Translations under genes and position numbers: made by a program
Shown here: one piece after another, positions 7,381-13,494 of the stretch
Layout of the letters: every line of letters starts with the position of its first letter
Numbering within the stretch: position 1 is the first letter of the stretch
The notes under the pieces: model-generated
Told to the model about the DNA's origin: nothing
The model's input: only the letters and a program-made list of their open reading frames with translations
Database searches by the model: none
NCBI GenBank assembly: GCA_020859725.1
Contig: JAJBVR010000222.1
Span: 1 to 13,537 of the forward strand
Source of the DNA: Clostridiales bacterium
GTDB lineage: Bacteria; Bacillota; Clostridia; Oscillospirales; Acutalibacteraceae
DNA: 13,537 bases
Direction of reading: 5' to 3'

Positions 7381-7414
7381 AAAACGCTGCTCACATAAAT
7401 GCGAGCAGCGTTTT
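7381..7414. terminator. Bidirectional intrinsic terminator between the transporter and the coaD operon
   Basis: AAAACGCTGCTC (7381-7392) pairs perfectly with GAGCAGCGTTTT (7403-7414) around a 10-base loop. On the minus strand the stem is followed by an uninterrupted run of seven T (7384-7378). On the plus strand it is followed by TTTTCAATACTTTT. It therefore ends both the convergent transporter gene and the coaD operon, and should be stronger for the latter. Confidence 0.9.
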
Positions 7415-7437
7415 CAATACTTTTATAAAATTTTCGT

Positions 7438-7998
7438 TTATTCGGCAGAATTCTTTTTATTATTCATTCCCTGGCGTATTCTTCTTACATCGGCAAGCGC
7501 TTTATACAATGAATCATCAATAGAAAGCAGAGTATCATCGGCATAATTATTAACAGCCGTAAGCATTTCACGGCTTTTATTCTGAGCCGATGTAACCATA
7601 TCGTTTGCCTGAGTTGTGGCATTGCTTAAAATTTCAGACGCATGACTCTGAGACTCCTTAACATAATTATCGCCTTCCTCTTTTGCCTTTGCAATAATAT
7701 CTGCCGCTTCCGCCTGAGCGGTTTGAGTAATCTGATCGCGCGCTACAAGCTCACGAGCCTGAGCCTGAGCCTCGGCAATAATTTCAGCCGCTTCTTTCTT
7801 GGCTTCGTCAAGAATGCTGTTTCTTGAATCAACAATAGCCTTAGCCTGCTTTGTTTCCTGAGGAGTATTTAAACGAATATCCTCAATAATTGTTTTAATT
7901 TTTTCAACATCAACAAGGCTTTTTTTAGTCATCGGCATAGATGTTGCATCATCAAGAACATCTTCCAAATCCTCAAGCAAAATATCTGTATTAGTCAT
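7438..7998 (-). CDS. Uncharacterised alanine-rich coiled-coil protein coupled to coaD
   Basis: Function not recognised. The 186-residue acidic chain has no signal peptide or membrane segment. Most of it (about 50-150) is predicted by eye to be a long Ala/Glu/Gln-rich coiled coil. A motif of the form EAAEIIAEA recurs at 69-77, 97-105 and 119-127 (spacings 28 and 22 residues). The ends are less regular: an acidic N-terminus with a Met-rich segment (20-25) and a basic C-terminus RRIRQGMNNKKN. Such chains resemble the stalk subunits of F- and V-type ATPases and DivIVA-like proteins, and similar clostridial proteins are often labelled ATPase by that resemblance alone. It overlaps the end of coaD by eight bases (ATGACTAA), so it is translationally coupled, and it is the last gene before the terminator. 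It could be a scaffold or envelope-associated protein; that is speculation. Confidence 0.8.
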   Translation of the reverse strand: MTNTDILLEDLEDVLDDATSMPMTKKSLVDVEKIKTIIEDIRLNTPQETKQAKAIVDSRNSILDEAKKEAAEIIAEAQAQARELVARDQITQTAQAEAADIIAKAKEEGDNYVKESQSHASEILSNATTQANDMVTSAQNKSREMLTAVNNYADDTLLSIDDSLYKALADVRRIRQGMNNKKNSAE

Positions 7999-8482
7999 TA
8001 TTTATTTCTCCTTTGCATCTTTTAATTACGTCTTCTAAAACTTCGCACGGAACAAATTGAGATATATCGCCGTTAAGGCAGCACACCTCTTTAACCATAC
8101 TTGACGAAAGAAACATATTTTTACCGTTTGCCGCCAAAAACACGGTTTCAATGCCCGGCAAAAGGCTTTTATTGGTAAGAGCCTGCTGAAATTCATAATC
8201 AAAATCAGAAACAGCTCTCAGTCCCTTTACTATTGCAACGGCATCCTGCTTTTTTGCATAATCAACAAGAAGCCCGTTAAAAGTATCAACCTCAACATTT
8301 TTGCTTGCTATGCATTTTTTCAAAAAAGCAACTCTTTCATCAACCGTAAACATGGAATGCTTTGAGCTGTTTGTCATAACAAGCACAATAACCTTGTCGA
8401 AAAGTTCCGCCGCACGTTCTATAATATCTTTATGACCCAATGTAACAGGATCAAAACTTCCGGGGCAAATAGCTATTTTCAT
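7991..8482 (-). CDS. coaD: Phosphopantetheine adenylyltransferase CoaD
   Basis: Cytoplasmic nucleotidyltransferase that makes dephospho-CoA from 4'-phosphopantetheine and ATP, the penultimate step of coenzyme A synthesis. The 163-residue length is exactly typical. The N-terminal CPGSFDPVTLGH (6-17) contains the TxGH nucleotide-binding motif, KGLRAVSDFDYE (86-97) binds substrate, and the SSSMVKE stretch (126-132) is the conserved phosphate-binding motif near the C-terminus. The gene starts at ATG three bases after the rsmD stop codon and overlaps the following coiled-coil gene by eight bases. rsmD-coaD adjacency is a very common bacterial arrangement. Confidence 0.97.
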   Translation of the reverse strand: MKIAICPGSFDPVTLGHKDIIERAAELFDKVIVLVMTNSSKHSMFTVDERVAFLKKCIASKNVEVDTFNGLLVDYAKKQDAVAIVKGLRAVSDFDYEFQQALTNKSLLPGIETVFLAANGKNMFLSSSMVKEVCCLNGDISQFVPCEVLEDVIKRCKGEINND

Positions 8483-8485
8483 ATT

Positions 8486-9028
8486 TTAACTTTCCTTTCG
8501 GTAAAGAGTAAGTTTTGTTTTTCCGTAGTTTCTGCACTTCCAAACCGAAAAATTACCAAAACTTTCCGGCAGTTCTTCGTTACGCGCGGTTTCGCAAACA
8601 ATTATCCCGCCGAAAGCAATTTGCTCATCAAGCATAGGCGGCGCTTTTTCAATCAGCCCCGAATGATAAGGAGGATCCAAAAAAGCAATATCATAGCTTC
8701 CGCTTTTTAAAAGAAAAGACAATGAATCGCACAAATAGATTTGAGATTTTTGCAAAAATCCGCAATTCTCAACATTTCTGCAAACAACAGCTTTAGCGTT
8801 TTTATCATTTTCAACAAAAACGCAGCTTTCCGCCCCTCTTGACAATGCCTCGATACCAAGCTGACCCGAGCCGGCAAACAAATCAAGAATTTTTTTGCCG
8901 GATATATCAAATTGAATCATACTGAAAAGCGCCTCTTTAACGCTTTCAGCTGTTGGTCTTGTAACATCCTCGCCGAAAAGCGTTTCAATACGTTTTCCTC
9001 TGGCTGAACCTGTAATAACTCTCATCAT
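8486..9028 (-). CDS. rsmD: 16S rRNA (guanine(966)-N(2))-methyltransferase RsmD
   Basis: SAM-dependent enzyme that methylates N2 of G966 in 16S rRNA during small-subunit assembly. The 180-residue protein starts with the family sequence RVITGSARGKRI (3-14), has RPTAESVKEALFS (24-36), the SAM-binding loop LDLFAGSGQLG (48-58) and the catalytic DPPY at 118-121. Two adjacent ATG codons open the frame; the first lies nine bases after AAAGGA, the second twelve, so either may be used. The gene is first in a three-gene operon with coaD and the coiled-coil gene, behind a near-consensus promoter and a GC-richer leader of about 80 bases. Confidence 0.96.
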   Translation of the reverse strand: MMRVITGSARGKRIETLFGEDVTRPTAESVKEALFSMIQFDISGKKILDLFAGSGQLGIEALSRGAESCVFVENDKNAKAVVCRNVENCGFLQKSQIYLCDSLSFLLKSGSYDIAFLDPPYHSGLIEKAPPMLDEQIAFGGIIVCETARNEELPESFGNFSVWKCRNYGKTKLTLYRKES

Positions 9029-9046
9029 AAGCGATTATCCTTTGCA

Positions 9047-9091
9047 CCGACAGCGGCTCAATAGCAATCTGCCGATCCGCCTGATACCGCT
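9047..9091 (-). promoter_or_regulatory. GC-richer leader segment of rsmD with two exclusive stems
   Basis: In the transcript, UCGGCAG (9075-9069) can pair with CUGUCGG (9053-9047), including two G-U pairs. Alternatively AGCGG (9091-9087) can pair with CCGCU (9056-9052). The two stems share bases and cannot coexist. No known riboswitch class is recognised, and the stems are short. Confidence 0.3.
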
Positions 9092-9113
9092 TACTTGATA
9101 TTATACACATTAC

Positions 9114-9142
9114 ATTATACATTTCATAAACCGCATAGTCAA
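9114..9142 (-). promoter_or_regulatory. Sigma-A promoter of the rsmD-coaD operon
   Basis: TTGACT (-35, 9142-9137) and TATAAT (-10, 9119-9114) on the minus strand with a 17-base spacer, only one mismatch to consensus overall. The start point should lie near 9107. A second copy of the octamer TGTATAAT occurs 14 bases downstream (9107-9100), covering the predicted start site. Confidence 0.85.
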
Positions 9143-9159
9143 GATTAGAAACATTTTTT

Positions 9160-10980
9160 TTACAAATTATGATAAAAAGCAAAAATATTTTCCGCATCGC
9201 CTTCTGAAATAAGCGGGCATTTCTTAAGTTCCTCAATGCCGCACTCTTTAATAGCGGATATTGTTTTAAAATGTTTCAGAAGCGCTTTTGCCTTTTTTTC
9301 TCCTATTCCGTTAATTTTCAAAAGACCTGATGAAAAAGCGCTTTTTTTATGCTTTGTATGGTGATATGAAATTGCGAACCTATGCACCTCTTCCTGAATA
9401 TTTGAAACAAGTGTAAAAGCTGCTCTGTTGGAGTTGATTTCAATTTCGCCGCCTCCGAAAGCAATCGCTCTTGTGCGGTGCTTATTATCTTTAACCATAC
9501 CGTACACGGGAACATTTATACCCGTTTTATTAACTACAGGAAGAACAGCGTTAACCTGAGGCTGCCCGCCGTCCAGCAAAATCAAATCGGGAAGAATTTT
9601 AAACGTGCTTCCCTCCTCGTCATTATAATAGTGATTAAATCTTCTTGTAAGCACCTCATTCATAGAGCCCACATCATTTTGGCCCTCAAACCCTTTAACC
9701 GCAAATTTTTTATAAGCGGATTTCATTGGCCTGCCGTTATGAAAAACAACCATACCCGCAACATTATCCGCTCCGAAAGTGTGAGAAATATCATAGCTTT
9801 CAATATATTCCGGAGGTTTAGGCAGCCCCAATAAATTTCCCAGCTCCTCCAAAGCGGCAAATTCTCTGCCGAGTCTTCCTTCGCTTTGAGCCAAATGTTC
9901 ATTCGCGTTGCTTACGCACAAATTAACTATTGAAAGATGTTCTCCTTTTTGAGGATGAATAAATTCCGTTTTTTTACCTCTTTTGCTTTCAAGAAATCTT
10001 AGCAAAAGCTCTTCATCTTCTATTTCTCCGTCAACAGCTATTCTTGAAGGGATACGACTCCGCATTGAATAATAGCGTTCTATAAGCTCAAAACGCGCCG
10101 CTTTTAAGTCGTCTACAGAATCTATAATCCAAAATTCACTGTCCGTAAGCTTGCCGTTTTCAAATCTTATAACCTCAAAGCAAGCTTTCTTTTTTCCGTT
10201 TACAAGTGCAAAAACATCTTCCTCCGGCACGTTTATGGACACAACTTTTTGTTTTTCCTCAAGATTTTTTACTGCTTTAATCCTGTCCCTGAGCTTTGCC
10301 GCCTCTTCAAACTGCAGAGATTCCGAATATTCATTCATTTTAGCCGTCATCTCTTTAACAGCGGCTCGGCTGCCTCCTTTAAGAAAAGCAACCGCGTCAT
10401 TAACATTATTGACATATTCTTTTTGAGTTATTCTTCCGGCGCAGGGAGCGGAGCACAAACCAATAAATCCGTTTAAACACGGCCGAGATTTTCCGTAATC
10501 CCTGGGAAAACGTTTGCCGCACCGCGGAAGTTTGAATATTTTAAGTGTTTCATCAACCGCCTGTTTAACAGAAAAATTTGAAATGTAAGGGCCTATATAA
10601 TATGCGCCGTCATCATCTATTCTTTTGCACTCTGAAATTCTCGGAAATTCTTCCTTTGTTATTTTAATATAATTATAGCCGTTATCATCTTTTAACAGTA
10701 TATTGTATTTGGGCATATGCTGCTTTATAAGCGAGCATTCCAAAACCAGTGCTTCAAATTCGGTATCAACAAGAATGTAATCAAAATCATCAACATTTTC
10801 AACCATTTTAATAACCTTAACGGAATGGTTTGAATGTGAACCAAAATAAGAAGAGACTCTGTTTTTAAGCTTCTTTGCCTTGCCTATATAAATGATTTTT
10901 TTATCCTTATTTTTCATTATATACACTCCCGGCTGAAGCGGAAGCGCCATAGCTTTTTTACGAAGCTGTTGTTCTGTCAA
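9160..10980 (-). CDS. uvrC: Excinuclease ABC subunit C (UvrC)
   Basis: Dual-incision nuclease of nucleotide excision repair, recruited by UvrB at damaged DNA. Residues are numbered from TTG 10980 (606 residues). The GIY-YIG nuclease domain opens with PGVYIM (17-22) and YIGKAKKLKNR (31-41) and incises 3' of the lesion. Cysteines C154, C168, C176 and C180 match the spacing pattern of the UvrC iron-sulfur site. The UvrB-interacting helix-turn-helix follows at about 205-242. The RNase H-like domain carries YDISH (396-400) and LLDGGQ (468-473). Tandem helix-hairpin-helix motifs lie at about 555-600. The TTG start lies four bases after AGGTGAT, and this start places PGVY at the usual distance from the N-terminus; an upstream in-frame TTG (10995) and GTG (10989) lack good sites. 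No terminator is seen before the rsmD promoter. Confidence 0.95.
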   Translation of the reverse strand: MTEQQLRKKAMALPLQPGVYIMKNKDKKIIYIGKAKKLKNRVSSYFGSHSNHSVKVIKMVENVDDFDYILVDTEFEALVLECSLIKQHMPKYNILLKDDNGYNYIKITKEEFPRISECKRIDDDGAYYIGPYISNFSVKQAVDETLKIFKLPRCGKRFPRDYGKSRPCLNGFIGLCSAPCAGRITQKEYVNNVNDAVAFLKGGSRAAVKEMTAKMNEYSESLQFEEAAKLRDRIKAVKNLEEKQKVVSINVPEEDVFALVNGKKKACFEVIRFENGKLTDSEFWIIDSVDDLKAARFELIERYYSMRSRIPSRIAVDGEIEDEELLLRFLESKRGKKTEFIHPQKGEHLSIVNLCVSNANEHLAQSEGRLGREFAALEELGNLLGLPKPPEYIESYDISHTFGADNVAGMVVFHNGRPMKSAYKKFAVKGFEGQNDVGSMNEVLTRRFNHYYNDEEGSTFKILPDLILLDGGQPQVNAVLPVVNKTGINVPVYGMVKDNKHRTRAIAFGGGEIEINSNRAAFTLVSNIQEEVHRFAISYHHTKHKKSAFSSGLLKINGIGEKKAKALLKHFKTISAIKECGIEELKKCPLISEGDAENIFAFYHNL

Positions 10981-11037
10981 ATCAATCACCTGCAAATAAA
11001 TAGCGACCTATATTAATTCCTTTATCTTTATAATTTA

Positions 11038-11066
11038 ATACTAACACAAATTTCTTTTTGAGTAAA
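11038..11066 (-). promoter_or_regulatory. Possible uvrC promoter
   Basis: TTTACT (-35, 11066-11061) and TAGTAT (-10, 11043-11038) on the minus strand with a 17-base spacer, and a TG extended -10 element. It lies directly after the HPr terminator, as expected for an independently transcribed uvrC. The match to consensus is moderate. Confidence 0.4.
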
Positions 11067-11072
11067 GCAAAG

Positions 11073-11093
11073 GGGCGCAGAAAAACTGCGCCC
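11073..11093 (-). terminator. Intrinsic terminator after the HPr gene
   Basis: GGGCGCAG (11073-11080) and CTGCGCCC (11086-11093) form a perfect GC-rich 8-bp stem with a 5-base loop, 18 bases after the HPr stop codon. On the minus strand it is followed by an imperfect T-rich tract (CTTTGCTTTACT). Some read-through into uvrC is possible. Confidence 0.8.
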
Positions 11094-11110
11094 AGGGCAA
11101 AGAATACAAC

Positions 11111-11374
11111 TTAATCGGCGAAACCGCTTTTTACAAGAGCAACAAGCCCCTCAACAGCGCTTTCTTCATCAGTTCCGTCAGCAATAATGCGAATATCCGT
11201 TCCGCCCATTATTCCAAGGGAAAGCACACCTAAAAGAGATTTAGCATTTACCCTTCTTTCTTCTTTTTCAACCCAAATTGATGATTTGAACTCATTTGCC
11301 TTTTGAATAAAGAATGTTGCAGGGCGGGCATGCAAACCAACCTGATTTTCAACCTTTACATCTTTTACAAACAT
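11111..11374 (-). CDS. ptsH: HPr-family phosphocarrier protein
   Basis: Small cytoplasmic phosphocarrier of the phosphoenolpyruvate:sugar phosphotransferase system. The 87-residue length is standard. The active-site motif GLHARPAT (13-20) places the enzyme I-phosphorylated histidine at H15. The regulatory motif NAKSLLGVLSLG (43-54) places the HPr-kinase target serine at S46. Both sites are intact, so it could serve in sugar transport and in CcpA-type catabolite control. B. subtilis Crh, by contrast, lacks the histidine. No enzyme I or HPr kinase gene is next to it. It has its own strong promoter and its own terminator, so it appears to be a single-gene transcript. The start ATG has a GAGAGGG ribosome binding site. 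Confidence 0.93.
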   Translation of the reverse strand: MFVKDVKVENQVGLHARPATFFIQKANEFKSSIWVEKEERRVNAKSLLGVLSLGIMGGTDIRIIADGTDEESAVEGLVALVKSGFAD

Positions 11375-11434
11375 AATATAACCCTCTCATCTGTAAAATA
11401 ATTATTAAACATTAGTTAATTAATTGCATTACAT

Positions 11435-11462
11435 ATTATACCACTAAACAAAATTTGGTCAA
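11435..11462 (-). promoter_or_regulatory. Extended -10 sigma-A promoter of the HPr gene
   Basis: TTGACC (-35, 11462-11457) and TATAAT (-10, 11440-11435) on the minus strand with a 16-base spacer ending in TGG, which makes an extended -10 element. The start point should fall near 11428, giving a leader of about 54 bases. Confidence 0.82.
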
Positions 11463-11488
11463 TGAATTGCGGCGAAGTTCGTATGACT

Positions 11489-11536
11489 TGTGAATCAAAC
11501 ACAAAATATTATGCCCTGATTTGTGCAAAATTCACA
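11489..11536. repeat. Nested inverted repeat between trmD and the HPr promoter
   Basis: On the plus strand TGTGAAT (11489-11495) and ATTCACA (11530-11536) are outer arms. CACAAA (11500-11505) and TTTGTG (11520-11525) are inner arms. Identical CAAA spacers separate outer from inner arms on both sides. The centre is 14 bases. Thirteen base pairs form in total. It lies about 14 bases after the trmD stop and 27 bases upstream of the HPr -35 box. There is no T-run on the trmD strand, so it is an unusual trmD 3' end or an operator. Confidence 0.6.
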
Positions 11537-11549
11537 TATATTTTTATGT

Positions 11550-12275
11550 TTATTTTAAATGAGAAAAAAATATACGGTCTTTCGGCAATAATTCCGCTTT
11601 TTCAAGCATATCGGGTCTTCGCTCATATGTTCGTCTGAGCGATTCCTCACGTTTCCATTTTTCAACGTTGGCGTGATGACCCGTAATCAGCACTTCCGGC
11701 ACTTTTCTGCCTTTCCATTCATACGGGCGGGTATATTGGGGATATTCCAGAAGAGAATTATAATGACTTTCTTCTGTAAAGCATTCTTCATTTGAAAGCA
11801 CACCGGGCTGCAGGCGTGAAACCGCGTCCGCAAGTATAAGCGCGGGAAGCTCTCCACCTGTTAAAACATAATCCCCCACCGATATTTCCTCCGGCTTGAG
11901 TTCTTCTATAACTCTTTCATCCATACCTTCATAATGCCCGCAAAGAAGCGCAATATTTTTCATTTTCGCAAGTTCTTTTACACGCTGCTGATTTAAAGTT
12001 TTGCCTTGGGGAGTAAGATAAATAAGATGAGGTTTTAAATCCAGCTTAGCGCATATATCCATATAGCAGTCATAAACAGGCTGAGCCTGCATTATCATCC
12101 CCATTCCGCCGCCATAGGGAGTATCATCCACTCGGCGGTGCTTATCCTTTGTATAATCCCTGATATTAGTACATTCAATCTGAATTTTGCCTGCCCTGCG
12201 CGCTCTGCCTATTACACTTTCATTTAAGTATAAACCGCACATTTCGGGAAAAAGAGTAAGTATATCAATCCTCAT
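11550..12275 (-). CDS. trmD: tRNA (guanine(37)-N(1))-methyltransferase TrmD
   Basis: Essential SPOUT-class enzyme that makes m1G37 next to the anticodon and prevents +1 frameshifting. The 241-residue protein shows the trefoil-knot SAM site in order: LTPQG (87-91), CGHYEGMDER (112-121) and SVGDYVLTGGE (132-142). It also has YGGGMGM at 54-60 and EYPQYTRP at 177-184. R154 aligns with the conserved arginine of studied enzymes, while the position of their general base Asp169 appears to be Glu169 here. I chose ATG 12275; an in-frame TTG directly before it (12278) is less likely. The start overlaps the end of rimM by 11 bases, and AAAGGG lies inside rimM, so the two are translationally coupled. The usual downstream rplS is absent. 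Confidence 0.97.
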   Translation of the reverse strand: MRIDILTLFPEMCGLYLNESVIGRARRAGKIQIECTNIRDYTKDKHRRVDDTPYGGGMGMIMQAQPVYDCYMDICAKLDLKPHLIYLTPQGKTLNQQRVKELAKMKNIALLCGHYEGMDERVIEELKPEEISVGDYVLTGGELPALILADAVSRLQPGVLSNEECFTEESHYNSLLEYPQYTRPYEWKGRKVPEVLITGHHANVEKWKREESLRRTYERRPDMLEKAELLPKDRIFFSHLK

Positions 12276-12774
12276 CAAAAAGCCCTTTCATTGGTTTTAT
12301 TTTAATAAATCTGCCTTTTGTATCAATTTTTAAAACAATATCAGGTATTACGGGAATATAAGTGTGATTCCCGCCGTTATTTACATCCAAAATATCCGAA
12401 GCGCCGAAGTTGCAAACATCTTCAACAACTCCGTAATTTTCATCTGTTTTTTCATTTAATACAATACAGCCGATTATATCCTGAATATATTCAGAGCCTT
12501 TTTTTATTTTTGCGTCATTCCTGTTTCCGAACAAAACCCTGTTTTTATATTTTTCGGCCTTATCAATAGAATCTATTTCCGAAAATTTCAGAATAGCGCT
12601 GTTTTTCTGAGACCTTACGGAAATAAGTGACAGTGCTTCAATTCCGCCGGCATCCAAATAAAGAGTTTTAAACTGCGATAAATAGTTAATATCATCACAC
12701 CAAAGTTCAAATTTCACTTCACCCTTTAATCCGTGAGTATTCACAATTTTGCCGACTTCAAGAAACTGTTTCAT
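12265..12774 (-). CDS. rimM: 16S rRNA processing protein RimM
   Basis: Assembly factor that binds ribosomal protein S19 and helps mature the 30S head. The 169-residue protein has the N-terminal RimM domain, opening with the signature VGKIVNTHGLKGEVK (7-21). A C-terminal PRC-barrel (about 95-167) contains EYIQDIIG and YIPVIPDIVLKID. Length and order are normal for the family. The ribosome binding site is weak (GGGACGG). It is separated from khpA by 211 bases containing a terminator and a possible promoter. In many Firmicutes rpsP, khpA, rimM and trmD run together without such a break. Confidence 0.95.
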   Translation of the reverse strand: MKQFLEVGKIVNTHGLKGEVKFELWCDDINYLSQFKTLYLDAGGIEALSLISVRSQKNSAILKFSEIDSIDKAEKYKNRVLFGNRNDAKIKKGSEYIQDIIGCIVLNEKTDENYGVVEDVCNFGASDILDVNNGGNHTYIPVIPDIVLKIDTKGRFIKIKPMKGLFDED

Positions 12775-12840
12775 TTAAAATACCGTCCCGATAAAAAGTA
12801 AGAATTTTGATACACGTGAAAAGCAATCAATCCAATGATT

Positions 12841-12869
12841 ATTCTAACACACAAAAAGATTTATTTCCA
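12841..12869 (-). promoter_or_regulatory. Possible promoter of rimM-trmD
   Basis: On the minus strand TGGAAA (-35, 12869-12864) and TAGAAT (-10, 12846-12841) are spaced by 17 bases, with a TG extended -10 element. The start point would be near 12834, about 60 bases before rimM. The -35 match is weak (four of six). Confidence 0.5.
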
Positions 12870-12952
12870 CACTTAATTCACTGCATATTATTTAAGCCTG
12901 CAATAATCAGAACAATACATTATATGCCGTTTAAATTATTAGGCTAAAAATA

Positions 12953-12979
12953 AAGTGCTTGCCGTTTAGGAAAGCACTT
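12953..12979 (-). terminator. Intrinsic terminator after khpA
   Basis: AAGTGCTT (12953-12960) and AAGCACTT (12972-12979) form an 8-bp stem, extended by two C-G pairs inside the loop (12962-12963 with 12969-12970). On the minus strand it is followed by TATTTTT. It begins six bases after the khpA stop codon and ends the rpsP-khpA transcript. Confidence 0.85.
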
Positions 12980-12985
12980 ATCAGT

Positions 12986-13216
12986 TTATTTTATTTCAAC
13001 GGAAACCCGCTGATCATTTCTTGTTGCGGCAGCCCTCATAACAACACGAATTGCCTTTGCAATTCTTCCCTGCTTTCCGATAACTCTGCCCATATCTTCC
13101 TGTGCAACGTGAACCCTGTACTCGGTTACACCGTTTTCAGCGTCAACAACTTCAACGGAAACCGCATCAGGATTATCAACCAATCCCTTTAAAATAGATA
13201 TTAACAAATCCTTCAA
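12986..13216 (-). CDS. khpA: KH-domain RNA-binding protein KhpA (YlqC)
   Basis: Small single-KH-domain RNA-binding protein. In other Firmicutes KhpA pairs with KhpB (Jag/EloR) and influences cell elongation and division through RNA binding. The 76-residue chain begins MKDLLISILKGLVDNPDAV when started at TTG 13216, which matches the usual family N-terminus. The KH nucleic-acid loop is GKQG in RVIGKQGRIAKAIR (about 44-57). TTG 13216 lies six bases after GGAGGTG. The upstream in-frame GTG (13225) overlaps this Shine-Dalgarno sequence and is unlikely to be used. It follows rpsP by 35 bases and is followed by a terminator. Confidence 0.93.
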   Translation of the reverse strand: MKDLLISILKGLVDNPDAVSVEVVDAENGVTEYRVHVAQEDMGRVIGKQGRIAKAIRVVMRAAATRNDQRVSVEIK

Positions 13217-13251
13217 AGAATACACCTCCGATTAACCCTTAATTCTAAAGA

Positions 13252-13494
13252 TTAAAGGATTCCTTCTTTCTTAAGAATGCTTTTAACGGTATCGGTTGGC
13301 TGAGCACCGTTCGCTATCCATTTTTTTGCCTTATCGGCATCAATTTTAATTTCAGCGGGATCTACCATAGTGTTGTAAGTTCCGATTTCTTCAATAAAGC
13401 GGCCGTCGCGCGGAAATCTTGAATCTGCAACAACAACACGATAAAAGGGAGCTCTTTTAGCGCCCATCCTGCGAAGTCTGATTTTTACTGCCAT
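13252..13494 (-). CDS. rpsP: 30S ribosomal protein S16
   Basis: Small-subunit ribosomal protein needed early in 30S assembly. The 80-residue length and the N-terminus [20 protein letters not shown] (2-21) are diagnostic. Further conserved segments are [19 protein letters not shown] (23-41) and [12 protein letters not shown] (58-69). A canonical GGAGGT ribosome binding site precedes the ATG. It is the most upstream gene seen in this minus-strand run; the 43 AT-rich bases to the window edge are too short to place a promoter. ffh often lies upstream in Firmicutes and may be beyond the edge. Confidence 0.98.
   Translation of the reverse strand: MAVKIRLRRMGAKRAPFYRVVVADSRFPRDGRFIEEIGTYNTMVDPAEIKIDADKAKKWIANGAQPTDTVKSILKKEGIL

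Noticed and set aside
8985..9236. 83-codon minus-strand frame spanning the uvrC-rsmD gap
   Set aside because: It runs through the rsmD promoter and overlaps both flanking genes in another frame; the residues resemble no protein.
9478..9834. 118-codon plus-strand open frame inside uvrC
   Set aside because: Antisense shadow of the conserved RNase H-like domain of UvrC, low-complexity composition, no upstream signals.
11488..11505. Rex-type operator upstream of HPr
   Set aside because: Rex sites are TTGTGAA-N4-TTCACAA (8 bases between TTGTG and CACAA). Here the spacing is 7 and the right half is wrong.
11375..11549. CcpA (cre) operator before the HPr gene
   Set aside because: No sequence matching the cre consensus TGWAANCGNTNWCA was found; the inverted repeat present lacks the central CG.
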